64,000 bases of DNA from Legionella_C sp048541585 (GCF_048541585.1 NZ_CP183303.1:1798001-1862000), one strand, 5' to 3'; counted from the stretch's first letter, positions 45,319 through 55,113 are shown. Program-made: numbers and translations. Notes: generated by a model from the letters alone, not told the origin.

Positions 45319-46440
45319 ATGCCTAATAACCCTCCTCGATTATTATCTTTAGATGTGTTTCGCGGGATTATTGTTGCCATGATGATTATAGTTAATAGTC
45401 CCGGCAAATATCCCACCTACTCTTGGCTTGCCCATTCTTCTTGGAATGGTTGTACGCTTGCAGACTTAATTTTTCCATGGTTTATTTTTATTGCAGGCGT
45501 ATCTTGTGTATTTCAACTTTCTTCATTAAAAGAACAATTACCCTTTAATGTTTTAGTCATCAAAATTATTAAACGCAGTATTATAATTTTTGCAATTGGT
45601 TTGCTATTAAATGCTTTCCCCTATCATTTTGATTTAAACTCGTTGCGCTTTTACGGGGTGCTACAACGGATAGCTATTTGTTATTTTTTTGCTGCTATAT
45701 TATTTTTAACAACAAAAGTATATACGCAATTTTTTATTTTTATTTTATTACTAGTCAGTTATTGGCTTATTAACCTTGTTTTACCGGGTTACACAGGCGA
45801 TAGCTTAACACCTGAGTTTAATATTCCAGCTTTAATAGATAGAGCTTTATTCTCGGAAGCTCATTTATATGGAAAATACTATGATCCTGAGGGTTTATTA
45901 AGCACTATATCTTCATTGGCTACGGTCTTACTCGGTAATCTTGCTGGTTATTGGCTAGTAGGAGCGTATCAGAAAAATTTAAAGCTTTTAGGTCTAATAA
46001 CAGCGGGGTTTCTTGGAATACTTTTAGGTTGGCTATGGAGTTTCTGGTTTCCCATTAATAAATCGTTATGGACGAGTTCTTATGTATTGTGGACCGGAGG
46101 CTTGGGGCTATTTGCTTTCGCAATTTGTTATTGGTTCCTTGAAATAAAACAGTGGCAAAAATGGATTTATCCTTTCAAGGTTTTTGGCTTAAATGCTTTA
46201 TTTGCCTATACTTTGCATATTTTTCTGTTAAAGATTCAAATTGTTATTTCTATTCCTCATAACGGCAAAACAAGTAATTTAAAAACATTTTTAACAGAAA
46301 ATTTGTTTAGTTACTCTTCAGCAGAGAATGCCTCATTAAGTTATGCCATAATTTATACGATAGTTTGTTTAATACTAACTATTATTACGCAAAAACTTAG
46401 TTTTTTTAAATTAAAAAGTCAGAGATACTTAAAAAATTAA
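45319..46440 (+). CDS. NagX-type membrane acyltransferase (heparan-glucosaminide acetyltransferase-like)
   Basis: 373 residues with about ten membrane segments. The start RLLSLDVFRGIIVAMMIIVNSPG, then HSSWNGCTLADLIFPWFIFIAGVS, matches the COG4299 family (NagX; eukaryotic HGSNAT), which transfers acetyl from acetyl-CoA across the membrane to amino sugars. The conserved histidine, HSSWNG, is present, as is GVLQRIAICYFF. Likely involved in amino sugar or cell-wall sugar use, which would fit the neighbouring GH3 glucosaminidase on the other strand, though a repeat array separates them. Confidence 0.85.
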   Translation: MPNNPPRLLSLDVFRGIIVAMMIIVNSPGKYPTYSWLAHSSWNGCTLADLIFPWFIFIAGVSCVFQLSSLKEQLPFNVLVIKIIKRSIIIFAIGLLLNAFPYHFDLNSLRFYGVLQRIAICYFFAAILFLTTKVYTQFFIFILLLVSYWLINLVLPGYTGDSLTPEFNIPALIDRALFSEAHLYGKYYDPEGLLSTISSLATVLLGNLAGYWLVGAYQKNLKLLGLITAGFLGILLGWLWSFWFPINKSLWTSSYVLWTGGLGLFAFAICYWFLEIKQWQKWIYPFKVFGLNALFAYTLHIFLLKIQIVISIPHNGKTSNLKTFLTENLFSYSSAENASLSYAIIYTIVCLILTIITQKLSFFKLKSQRYLKN

Positions 46441-46469
46441 AGAACCTAGTCTCGGCCTTAGCCTAATAG

Positions 46470-47110
46470 CACTAGCTTAAAAAAACGGTCATATCCGCAC
46501 AGGTTAAAATTTATCTTACAGGCACTGTAGTTAAATAGAAATGGATTCCCGCCTACGCGGGAATGACAAGTTATTTTTCAAAATAGTGCTAACTTAAAAC
46601 ACTGTCATTTCCGCGCAGGCGGAAATCTATCCCCATATTGGCACTGTGCCTGGAGAATAATAAATTCTTACCTACGTGGGAATAACAGGGTCATTCTTCC
46701 CAATAATACTAACTTAAAACACTGTCATTTCCGCGCAGGCGGAAATCTATCCCCATACTGGCACTGTGCCTGGATAATAATAAATTCTTACCTACGTGAG
46801 AATAACAGGGTTATTCTTCCCAATAATACTAACTTAAAACACTGTCATTTCCGCGCAGGCGGAAATCTATCCCCATATTGGCACTGTGCCTGGAGAATAA
46901 TAAATTCTTACCTACGTGGGAATAACAGGGTCATTCTTCCCAATAATACTAACTTAAAACACTGTCATTTCCGCGCAGGCGGAAATCTATCCCCATATTG
47001 GCACTGTGCCTGGAGAATAATAAATTCTTACCTACGTGAGAATAACAGGGTCATTCTTCCCAATAATACTAACTTAAAACACTGTCATTTCCGCGCAGGC
47101 GGAAATCTAT
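46470..47110. repeat. Tandem array of 120-bp palindrome-bearing repeats
   Basis: Four full 120-base units start at 46591, 46711, 46831 and 46951, plus a 40-base partial one at 47071-47110. Units 1 and 3 are identical, unit 4 differs from unit 1 at one base and unit 2 at four. A degenerate copy begins near 46473. Each unit has a hairpin (TTTCCGC GCAG GCGGAAA) and a decayed ATTCCCGC-type palindrome; the intact form, ATTCCCGC CTAC GCGGGAAT, is at 46545-46564. The rest of the 821-base gap (47111-47261) has another degenerate REP half near 47221-47240. No gene. Confidence 0.95.
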
Positions 47111-47261
47111 CTTAATATACGCACCATGCTTATATAAAAGTACATCCCCGCCCACATCAGAATGCAAAGCAATTTTTAAATTAGTGCTATCGACCTTAGC
47201 CCAATAAATAGATCTTTTGTCAGGCCAAGGCCGGACTTACAGTGATTAATAGATTTTCGAT

Positions 47262-48419
47262 TTAAGCATAATTAGTTTGTAAAGTTTTCTTGAAAGCCAA
47301 TATATGTTGATAAGCTTCATCAATTCTAGCTCGGCTAATCTCCCCTGACTTTACTTTAGCTTCAATAATATTAATTATCTCTTCGGGATCTTGAAGGTTA
47401 TCTACTAATTGATTACCAAATATAAACATGTCAGCACCAGCATTGATAGCTAAGGTTAATGCTTGTTCAAGTCCATAGTGATCACTAATAGCTTTCATTT
47501 GCATATCATCAGTAATGATGACACCATTAAATTTAAGCTGCTTGCGCAAAAGATTAGTTAAAATGTCATAAGATAGTGTAGCTGGCAGACCTGTTTTATC
47601 GAGTTGGCGGTTAACAACATGCGCTGTCATTATCATACCACAGGCTTGATTTCCGTTTAAAAGCATTTCATAAGGTAATAATTCATAATTTTGCCAAGTA
47701 TCGGTAACATCGACAAAACCTAAATGCGAATCTGCTGTTGAACTACCATGACCTGGGAAATGTTTATAAGCACATTGCACATTATGATTTAAAAATTGCT
47801 TTGAAAAAAGATGCGCATAATTAGCTACTTGTTGCGGTTCAGCAGAAAAACTACGCTCAAATTTACCAATAACTGGATTATCGGGGTTAACATTAACATC
47901 AACTACTGGTGCAAAATCTAGATTTAGGCCTGAGTTTTGTAGCGTTTCAGCCATAGTTTCTGCCTCTCTATCAGCCTCATCTAATGGTAGCTTAGCAACT
48001 TCAGCTGCCGTTTTTGTCACAGGAAAGCCGTATCTTTCCTTTAAGCGGTTTACTTTTCCACCTTCATAATCAACTGAAATGAGCAAAGGAAGTTGAGGAC
48101 GATGATGTTTTAAATTGGCTAGGTAGTTTAAATGTTCTAAGTCAGTAGTTAGCTTTTTAACTTGCTCGGGACTTTCTATGTTTTTATCATAGGTTTTTGT
48201 GGCAACATTATAATCAAATAAAATAACTCCGCCGATATTACTTTTATCAATTATTTTTGTAATTAATGAATCTTTTGTAATAGTTTTACCATTAAATCCA
48301 ATCACTAACATCTGGCCAATTTCTTCGCGTAAACTTAAAGGTAAATTCGGCGATTCTGCATAAGAAAATTCATTTAAAAATAATGAGAAGAATAAGATAA
48401 ATAAAAGACGACACTTCAT
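47262..48419 (-). CDS. nagZ: Secreted beta-N-acetylhexosaminidase, GH3 (NagZ type)
   Basis: GH3 glucosaminidase that removes N-acetylglucosamine from muropeptides or chitin-like chains. 385 residues with a signal peptide (LLFILFFSLFLNEFSYA). The active-site loop KHFPGHGSSTADSHLGF has the catalytic Asp-His pair, and ITDDMQMKAI has the nucleophilic aspartate. The E. coli enzyme is cytosolic and has no signal peptide, so here it should act in the periplasm or outside. Single gene. Confidence 0.87.
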   Translation of the reverse strand: MKCRLLFILFFSLFLNEFSYAESPNLPLSLREEIGQMLVIGFNGKTITKDSLITKIIDKSNIGGVILFDYNVATKTYDKNIESPEQVKKLTTDLEHLNYLANLKHHRPQLPLLISVDYEGGKVNRLKERYGFPVTKTAAEVAKLPLDEADREAETMAETLQNSGLNLDFAPVVDVNVNPDNPVIGKFERSFSAEPQQVANYAHLFSKQFLNHNVQCAYKHFPGHGSSTADSHLGFVDVTDTWQNYELLPYEMLLNGNQACGMIMTAHVVNRQLDKTGLPATLSYDILTNLLRKQLKFNGVIITDDMQMKAISDHYGLEQALTLAINAGADMFIFGNQLVDNLQDPEEIINIIEAKVKSGEISRARIDEAYQHILAFKKTLQTNYA

Positions 48420-48582
48420 TAGCTTAAAACCAAGTTACAAAAGTGCCAAATATGATACATAATTGTCATTAAATAGTCAAAATATAGATCAATTTAACTG
48501 AAAAATTTTGCAGTCTCTGCGAAACAGTTTATTTATATAAGTTAGATTTTTCGCATCTAGATAAGATATAAGTAATCAGAAT

Positions 48583-49323
48583 TTATTGTGGTAACGATGG
48601 AAAATAAGTATTATAAATTTTAAGATAGCTTCCATCTTTTTCCATTTGTAAGAGTTGCTGATTAATTTGATTAACTAAACCTGTATTCTTGGGAAGAGAC
48701 ATAACACAAATACCTTCTCCTAGCGGTGTCTCTGTGTCTAAGTTTTGTAATTGATCACCAGAAGTCATAACCCAATATCTTGCACTAATATAATTTAAAA
48801 AAGCCGCAGCAATTTCATTATTATTTAAAGCCGTAATGACATCTTCAATGTCGTTATATTGTTGAATTACAAATAAGCCCGGGAAATTTTGTAACATGTA
48901 ATCATAATATGGCCCTTGCTTTTCCTCAGTCATAAGAATGCCAACCGCTGTACCTTTTAAATCATTTATTGATTGATACGTGGCTCCTTTCTTGATTATA
49001 AATTGACCTTTACTAAGTAAATATGGCAAGCTAAAAAGATAATTTTGTTTAAGTTTTGCTGAGGCAGTAATACCGCCGACTGCTATATCAATACTACCCG
49101 AATTCAATGATGAAAATAGGCGGTAATAATCCATAGGTATAATCGAACATTCTTGATTTAGATTTTTACAGATAGTTTTAATAAGTTGAATATCAAAACC
49201 ACTATCACTTGATAAAACAAAAGGTGGATAAAAAAACAGTGTTCCTACTTTAATTCCAGCAAAACTCGGTGCTATTAAGCAGAAAAGTAAAAAACCTAGT
49301 AATTTGTTACGCAGCAATGACAT
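48583..49323 (-). CDS. Periplasmic amino-acid-type solute-binding protein
   Basis: 246 residues: a signal peptide (LLGFLLFCLIAPSFA), then a family 3 substrate-binding fold: KVGTLFFYPPFVLSSDSGFDIQLIKTICKNL, SGSIDIAVGGITASAKLKQNYLFSLPYL and DLKGTAVGILMTEEKQGP. It resembles arginine/histidine/polar amino acid binding proteins. No permease or ATPase gene is adjacent, so it is an orphan or serves a remote transporter. A 24-bp perfect palindrome lies upstream. Confidence 0.85.
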   Translation of the reverse strand: MSLLRNKLLGFLLFCLIAPSFAGIKVGTLFFYPPFVLSSDSGFDIQLIKTICKNLNQECSIIPMDYYRLFSSLNSGSIDIAVGGITASAKLKQNYLFSLPYLLSKGQFIIKKGATYQSINDLKGTAVGILMTEEKQGPYYDYMLQNFPGLFVIQQYNDIEDVITALNNNEIAAAFLNYISARYWVMTSGDQLQNLDTETPLGEGICVMSLPKNTGLVNQINQQLLQMEKDGSYLKIYNTYFPSLPQ

Positions 49324-49445
49324 GCTTTGTTTTCCTTAACAAATTAGTTTTAAAAGTTCACAACTGCATCTAAAAGCGCTACATTTTAAGCTTAAGCTGT
49401 GAACGGTTATAATTATTTTCCTATTGAGATTTTATTGCTACAAAT

Positions 49446-49469
49446 ATCAAATAATCTAGATTATTTGAT
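49446..49469. promoter_or_regulatory. 24-bp perfect palindrome upstream of the solute-binding gene
   Basis: ATCAAATAATCT is followed directly by its reverse complement AGATTATTTGAT. It lies 123 bases before the start of the solute-binding gene and 79 bases downstream of the glpK stop. It could be an operator or a glpK terminator stem. AT-rich, so chance is not negligible. Confidence 0.5.
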
Positions 49470-49548
49470 TATCGACAATAAATCCTAAATTAATTAATGA
49501 TAAGTTTAGCCTATAATAGACTGCTTGATTATTGAAGCTCATTAATTG

Positions 49549-51012
49549 CTACTGCGCAATCAAACTACTAATTGCTTTTAACCAACCTTTAAAATTAAGT
49601 TCAATTTGTTCATAATTAGTTTCTGGTAAGCATTCATGCTCAACCTGCCAACTTTGCTTAAGTGCCTTAATTGATGTTAATTCACCACAACCTATTGCTG
49701 CTAATAAGGCGGCACCTTGTGCTGTTGTTTCAATATCTTTAGGGCGTTGCACGCTTAATTGGCACTGAGAAGCTAAAAACTGTAATAACCAGCGATTTAC
49801 TGTCATCCCACCATCAACACGCAAAATTTTCATCTCAAGGTTGCTATCGCTTTGCATACATTCTAAAACTTGTCTTGTTTGATAACAGATGCTTTCTAAT
49901 GCTGCTCGCGCAAGGTGAGCACGGTTACTTGTTCGAGTTAGTCCCAAAATTATAGCGCCACTGGTAGTAAGCCAATAAGGTGCGCCTAGGCCATTAAAAG
50001 ATGGAATTAAATAGACTCCTTCATTACTCTTTATACTCTTAGCTAACTCTTCTGACTCAGCAGCGCAAGTTAATAACTTTAGTTCATCACGTAACCACTT
50101 GATGGTTGTACCAGCATCATAAATACTTCCTTCTAACCCATAAGTTAATTGTCCTTTAATTTTATAAGCAATTGTAGTAATTAAATTGGCCGAATTGATT
50201 GGCCTATTGCCTGTATTCATTAATAAAAAAGCACCTGTACCGTAAGTTGCCTTTATCATGCCATCATCAATGCAGCGTTGCCCGACTAACGCTGCTTGCT
50301 GATCACCTGCAACGCCGGTAATAGGTATCGAAAAACCTAATAAGGCTTTATCAGTAGTACCAAAATGATCATCACAAGCTTTAACTGCAGGCAGTATAGT
50401 TGGGTTAACTTCAAAAAGATCAAGCAACTCATGATCCCAAGTTTGTTTAAAAATATTGAACATTAATGTTCGAGAGGCATTGGTTATATCAGTGGCATGT
50501 ACAGCTCCCTTAGTAAGACGCCAAATTAAAAAACTATCAATAGTCCCAAAAGCAAGATTATAGCAAGAAGCAAGCTTTTGAGCTTGCGGACAGTTTTTTA
50601 ACAGCCACCACAATTTACTTGCCGAAAAATAAGGGTCGGGAAATAAACCGGTTTTTTTCTTAATTAGAACTTTATCTAAAGAGTTACAAAAATCCTCTGT
50701 ACGCCTATCTTGCCAAACAATGGCTGGATATAAGCATTGACCTGTTTGCTTATCCCAAATTAATGTTGTTTCACGCTGATTTGTAATGCCACAAGCTATT
50801 AATTTATTTTTATCAATTTGCTCAGTAACATCTTTAATGGCCTGTAAAGTTTTTGTCCATATTTCTTCTGGACAATGTTCTACCCAACCAATCTTTGGAT
50901 AAAATTGTAAAATATCATATTGACTAACAGCGATTAATTGCCCCGACAAAGTATAAATCATCGCCCGTGTACTACTTGTTCCCTGGTCAATAGCCAAAAG
51001 ATATTTCTGCAT
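49549..51012 (-). CDS. glpK: Glycerol kinase
   Basis: Phosphorylates glycerol with ATP to glycerol-3-phosphate. 487 residues: FGGY signatures are present: DQGTSSTRAMIY at the N-terminus, NQRETTLIWDK, GVAGDQQAAL, YGTGAFLLMNTG and DGGMTVNRWLLQFLA. About 15 residues shorter than E. coli GlpK. Divergent from glpD, 69 bases between starts, so both are probably co-regulated. No glpF or glpR is present in the window. Confidence 0.96.
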   Translation of the reverse strand: MQKYLLAIDQGTSSTRAMIYTLSGQLIAVSQYDILQFYPKIGWVEHCPEEIWTKTLQAIKDVTEQIDKNKLIACGITNQRETTLIWDKQTGQCLYPAIVWQDRRTEDFCNSLDKVLIKKKTGLFPDPYFSASKLWWLLKNCPQAQKLASCYNLAFGTIDSFLIWRLTKGAVHATDITNASRTLMFNIFKQTWDHELLDLFEVNPTILPAVKACDDHFGTTDKALLGFSIPITGVAGDQQAALVGQRCIDDGMIKATYGTGAFLLMNTGNRPINSANLITTIAYKIKGQLTYGLEGSIYDAGTTIKWLRDELKLLTCAAESEELAKSIKSNEGVYLIPSFNGLGAPYWLTTSGAIILGLTRTSNRAHLARAALESICYQTRQVLECMQSDSNLEMKILRVDGGMTVNRWLLQFLASQCQLSVQRPKDIETTAQGAALLAAIGCGELTSIKALKQSWQVEHECLPETNYEQIELNFKGWLKAISSLIAQ

Positions 51013-51081
51013 TGCTTTCTATTTCCTAAATATAAAGGTAGTATTAATTGATTTTACATACTTTTTTAGCAAGGCAAAAAC

Positions 51082-52566
51082 ATGACGAAGTTTTTTGATC
51101 TCGCTGTTATAGGTGGTGGAATTAATGGTTGCGGTATTGCTGCTGATGCAGCCTTACGTGGCCTATCTGTAGTCTTAATAGAAAAAGATGATATTGCTTC
51201 TAAAACTTCTTCTAGCAGTAGTAAGTTAATTCACGGTGGTTTAAGATACCTTGAATATTATGATTTCTCGCTAGTAAAAAAAGCACTTGACGAGCGACAA
51301 ACATTACTCTCTTTAGCGCCTCATCTTATTAAGCCATTACCATTTGTTCTACCTTATTTATCTTCTATGCGTCCTATGTGGTTACTACGTTCAGGTTTAT
51401 TCATATATGATAATTTAAGTCGTAGAAATAAATTACCTAAAAGTAAACTAATTAAACGTCAAACATCATTACCCTATTTTTTACCTTTGCAAGATCATTT
51501 AAATAAAGGATTTTTATTTTATGATTGCCATACAGATGATGCGCGTCTTACTTTAGCTAATGCCCTACAAGCTAAACAACATGGTGCTTTAATTTGCCCT
51601 TATACCGAACTAACACAGGCAACATCTAAAGATGGTTTTTGGCACTTAACTTTACAAAATGCACAAGGTGAATCTAAATTATGCCAAGCTAAAACCCTTG
51701 TAAATGCTACTGGGCCTTGGGTTCCTTCATTAAATAAGCTATTAAATATAGATGACCATTATCCATTATCTTTAATTAAAGGTAGCCATCTTGTTGTTCC
51801 TAAACTCTATGAAGGTAACTATGCTTACTTATTACAAAATATCGATAAGCGAATTGTATTTATAATTCCTTACTATCAATACTCATTAATTGGTACAACA
51901 GATGTACCTTTCACTGGTGATTTAGACGTAGTTAAGATTAGCGGTGAAGAAAGAGATTATTTGCTTAACTTAGTTAACAACTATTTTAAACCAATTTTAA
52001 CCCCTAAAGATATTGTGCATAGCTGGAGTGGTGTGCGTCCTCTTCTTGCTAATCAAGATCATTCTCCACAAGCTTTAAGCAGAGATTATTCCTACCATTA
52101 TACAGCGCTACCAGCGCCTGCTGTGACCATTTATGGTGGTAAAATTACTACTTATAGACAGTTGTCTAGAGAAGCAGTTAATCAACTTAAACCTATTTTT
52201 CCGCATTTAAAACCGTCTATAACGCATAAAATACCACTTCCAGGCGCTACTTTTAAAGAGTTGTCCTTTAGTGATTACATTAAATATGCGCATCAAAAGT
52301 ACCAATGGCTTCCAGATGGCATGCTAACTCGCCTACTAAATACGTATGGTACTAACATAGAAAATTTCCTAGGTGATTGTCAATATTTAAATGATCTTGG
52401 TCAAGACTTTGGTTTTGGTTTATTTCAACGTGAAGTAGATTATTTGTATACTCATGAATGGGCAAAACAGGTAGAGGATATTCTATGGCGACGCACTAAA
52501 TTGGGGTTTGTTTTTACTGAATCATTTAAAGAGAGACTTGCTAACTATTTAGCAATAAAAAATTAA
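51082..52566 (+). CDS. glpD: Aerobic glycerol-3-phosphate dehydrogenase
   Basis: FAD-dependent membrane-associated enzyme oxidising glycerol-3-phosphate to dihydroxyacetone phosphate and passing electrons to quinone. 494 residues: dinucleotide motif VIGGGINGCGIAADAALRG at the N-terminus, SSSSKLIHGGLRYLEYYDF, ATGPWV, and C-terminal GGKITTYR and the FTESFKERLANY end. AAGG lies just before ATG 51082. It forms the glycerol route together with glpK, which is divergent from it. Confidence 0.96.
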   Translation: MTKFFDLAVIGGGINGCGIAADAALRGLSVVLIEKDDIASKTSSSSSKLIHGGLRYLEYYDFSLVKKALDERQTLLSLAPHLIKPLPFVLPYLSSMRPMWLLRSGLFIYDNLSRRNKLPKSKLIKRQTSLPYFLPLQDHLNKGFLFYDCHTDDARLTLANALQAKQHGALICPYTELTQATSKDGFWHLTLQNAQGESKLCQAKTLVNATGPWVPSLNKLLNIDDHYPLSLIKGSHLVVPKLYEGNYAYLLQNIDKRIVFIIPYYQYSLIGTTDVPFTGDLDVVKISGEERDYLLNLVNNYFKPILTPKDIVHSWSGVRPLLANQDHSPQALSRDYSYHYTALPAPAVTIYGGKITTYRQLSREAVNQLKPIFPHLKPSITHKIPLPGATFKELSFSDYIKYAHQKYQWLPDGMLTRLLNTYGTNIENFLGDCQYLNDLGQDFGFGLFQREVDYLYTHEWAKQVEDILWRRTKLGFVFTESFKERLANYLAIKN

Positions 52567-52667
52567 TAAGTAAGTAACCTATCTATTTTTATATCAAACA
52601 GCGATTTCAAACTAAATATCACTATCAGTTAGGCCTTTTCTCATCCATTGAAAGATATACGGATAAG

Positions 52668-53027
52668 TTAGTTCTCACCTTTATCAATAGCTTCACGAAT
52701 AGCAGTTATATCTGCGGCAATAGCTTGGCTAAGCAGTTCATTTAACGCAGATTCAGGCAAACTACCTGAATCTGAATAAATAATTATGCCTTGTTTAAAG
52801 ATCATAAGATGGGGTATTGAGCGAATTTGAAAAGCCTCTGCTAACTCTGGCTCTTTGGCTACATCTACCTTAGTAAACATAACTGTAGGATTTTTTTTAG
52901 CTATTTGCTCATATACCGTAGCAAATTGCTTACAAGGTGCGCACCAATCAGCCCAGAAATCTACAAAAACAATTTCATTTTGATCAATTACTTGCTCTAA
53001 CTCGGAAGAATTAGTGTTTATTAACAT
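52668..53027 (-). CDS. Thioredoxin-like protein
   Basis: 119 residues with a thioredoxin fold and active site WCAPCK (FVDFWADWCAPCKQF, about residues 23-37), the cis-proline in IRSIPHLMIF and a short C-terminal helix. No signal peptide, so cytosolic. It is not the main thioredoxin by wording. Its start overlaps the adk stop by seven bases, so they are co-transcribed. Likely a general dithiol reductase; partner unknown. Confidence 0.88.
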   Translation of the reverse strand: MLINTNSSELEQVIDQNEIVFVDFWADWCAPCKQFATVYEQIAKKNPTVMFTKVDVAKEPELAEAFQIRSIPHLMIFKQGIIIYSDSGSLPESALNELLSQAIAADITAIREAIDKGEN

Positions 53028-53707
53028 GCTGTATTTCTCTCGGCATTTTTATCTTTGTCAAGTATAGCAAGAATATTATTAAAAATTGTATCTGTATTGC
53101 CTAAGCCGCTTACACGATGAAAACTAGGAGCATCTATATTTGTAGTTTTAGCCCACTCTTCATAATATTTAACCAACGGCTCTGTTTGTTGATGATAGAC
53201 ATCTAAGCGTTTAGCAATAGTTTCTTCTTTATCATCATCACGTTGAATTAATGGTTCGCCAGTTATATCATCAACTTCGTCTACTTTTGGCGGATTAAAT
53301 TTAATATGATAAACTCGTCCTGAAGCAACATGAACGCGTCTGCCACATAATCTATCCATAATTTCGTTATCTGGAACTACAATTTCAATAACATGATCTA
53401 GATTTATATTGGCCTTCTTTAATGCTTCAGCTTGAGGTAGCGTTCTTGGAAACCCATCAAAGAGAAAACCATTTTGACAGTCAGGCTGTTTTAAACGTTC
53501 TTTAACCAAGCCTATAATAATATCATCAGAAACTAATTTGCCAGCATCCATCACTGCTTTAGCATTTTTACCCAGTTCAGTCCCGGCAGCAATAGCTGAG
53601 CGCAACATATCACCAGTAGAGATCTGTGGTATTTTAAAATATTTAATCAACTTCAGGGCCTGAGTACCTTTTCCAGCACCGGGGCTACCTAATAACATTA
53701 AACGCAT
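53021..53707 (-). CDS. adk: Adenylate kinase
   Basis: Interconverts ATP + AMP and 2 ADP. 228 residues: P-loop GSPGAGKGTQ, STGDMLRSAI, DGFPRTLPQAEAL, LID domain with GRVYHIKFNPPK and DDITGEPLIQRDDD (no zinc cysteines), and KRLDVYHQQTEPL. Slightly longer than E. coli (214), with an extra C-terminal tail. First gene of the adk/thioredoxin-like pair. Confidence 0.96.
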   Translation of the reverse strand: MRLMLLGSPGAGKGTQALKLIKYFKIPQISTGDMLRSAIAAGTELGKNAKAVMDAGKLVSDDIIIGLVKERLKQPDCQNGFLFDGFPRTLPQAEALKKANINLDHVIEIVVPDNEIMDRLCGRRVHVASGRVYHIKFNPPKVDEVDDITGEPLIQRDDDKEETIAKRLDVYHQQTEPLVKYYEEWAKTTNIDAPSFHRVSGLGNTDTIFNNILAILDKDKNAERNTAC

Positions 53708-53847
53708 TAATTAGCTCCTAATTATGACTTAAATCTACCTTAACAACTTATATTGAATCAAACAGCCTAGGCTTACACTTGAAACTATCATTTATAACCA
53801 TAATTTCTTTAAAATTTAAATATCTTACTCCTTGTTTATCATCTACT

Positions 53848-54238
53848 ACGACTCGCTTGAAAAATGTAGCCCTCTGCATGATCTACTAGATTCCGCGGCT
53901 AAACCGCGGAACGTAGGCGGCAGAGGATGTTCAGATTTTCCTACACGACTCGCTTGAAAAATCTAGCCCCTGCATGCTCTACTAGATTCCGCGGCTAAAC
54001 CGCGGAACGTAGGCGGCAAAGGATGTTCAGATTTTCCTACACGACTCGCTAGAAAAATCTAGCCCCTGCATGCTCTACTAGATTCCGCGGCTAAACCGCG
54101 GAACGTAGGCGGCAAAGGATGTTCAGATTTTCCTACACGACTCGCTAGAAAAATCTAGCCCCTGCATGCTCTACTAGATTCCGCGGCGAAACCACGGAAC
54201 GTAGGCGGTAGAGGATGTTCAGATTTTCATATCTGAAC
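53848..54238. repeat. Tandem array of 96/97-bp hairpin-bearing repeats
   Basis: Copies begin with ACGACTCGCT at 53848, 53945, 54041 and 54137 (periods 97, 96, 96) and end near 54228. Each has AATCTAG facing CTAGATT (not in the first copy) and a strong hairpin TTCCGCGG CTAAA CCGCGGAA; the last copy has mutated the stem. Just after it, GTTCAGAT (54217-54224) and ATCTGAAC (54231-54238) close a hairpin. No gene lies in this 830-base gap. Confidence 0.93.
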
Positions 54239-54318
54239 CTTGTTGATATATAAAGCTCAACGAATTAAGTGTCCAACTATGTTTTTCTATAATCCTCTAC
54301 ATCCTATGGTTTTAAAAT

Positions 54319-54462
54319 GTCCTGCGTTTCGCTCCAATAGCTTCCTACACTTCAACCCAACAGTTTCCTATGTACTGCTTTAACAGTTTCTTATATCTTG
54401 CTCCAATAGTTTCCTACGTCCCGCTTCAATAGTTTCCTACGTCCCGTTCAACATTTTCCTAC
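54319..54462. repeat. Degenerate 23-bp direct repeats
   Basis: Six back-to-back copies, ends at 54348, 54371, 54394, 54417, 54440 and 54462, share the core AATAGTTTCCTAC with a GTCCCGCTTC-like start; the first is longer and most divergent. There are no spacers, so this is not CRISPR. The array ends beside a CCCGCGA CTCGT TCGCGGG hairpin at 54465-54483. Confidence 0.75.
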
Positions 54463-54537
54463 GTCCCGCGACTCGTTCGCGGGATCCAGTTTCGCCATAG
54501 CTAATAATTTAGGCGGTAACTGTAAAGCAAACTTTAA

Positions 54538-55113
54538 TTAATGACAACGACTTAATTGCGCATGATATATTTCTGCACGCCCACTTACCTTTTGGGCTAC
54601 CTGCATTAGCCAAGGTTTTTTCAAGTAAGTACTACGTTGGTAACCGCCAATTCCTTCATGATAAGCTAAATATAGATTATAGGCATCATTACGTGGAATT
54701 CCTGTACGCAAGTGGATTTGATTAATATACCAGCCAATAAAATCTACAGCGTCCGTAAAATCACTACGAGATGACCAAAATCGGCCATTATTTTTTCTAT
54801 AAAGTGACCAAGTTGTTCGTAATGCTTGGGTATAACCATAAGCGCTAGAGGGCCGCTTCCAGGGAATTACCCATAATATTTTTGTGCGTTTTGGACGAGC
54901 ACGGCCATCAAATTTTGACTCTTGATGAATAATCGCCATTTGTACAGAAACAGGTACTTTCCAACGGTGCATAACCTCTCTTGCATCCCTATACCAGCCA
55001 GGGTATTGCTTAAAAATATAACAAAGATTATCAACATTACGCGGTGGATGTTTAACACAGGCGGCTAGCAAACATAGAGAGCTTACCACCACAAGGCGCA
55101 AGAAAAGATTCAT
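54538..55113 (-). CDS. Lipoprotein lytic transglycosylase (SLT domain)
   Basis: 191 residues with a lipoprotein signal (LLAAC, lipidated C19) and an SLT-type lysozyme fold. The catalytic glutamate is E66 in IIHQESKFDG, followed by SSAYGYTQALRTTW (the GxxQ part) and LYLAYHEGIGGY. It would cut peptidoglycan in the periplasm from the outer membrane. Smaller than MltC or Slt, so it is a minor transglycosylase. Single gene. Confidence 0.85.
   Translation of the reverse strand: MNLFLRLVVVSSLCLLAACVKHPPRNVDNLCYIFKQYPGWYRDAREVMHRWKVPVSVQMAIIHQESKFDGRARPKRTKILWVIPWKRPSSAYGYTQALRTTWSLYRKNNGRFWSSRSDFTDAVDFIGWYINQIHLRTGIPRNDAYNLYLAYHEGIGGYQRSTYLKKPWLMQVAQKVSGRAEIYHAQLSRCH

Noticed and set aside
46470..47110. 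120-bp array as CRISPR or coding repeats
   Set aside because: Every base in the unit is repeated, and stops occur in all frames.
54319..54462. Direct repeats that might be a CRISPR array
   Set aside because: The repeats are contiguous with no unique spacers, and no cas genes are present.
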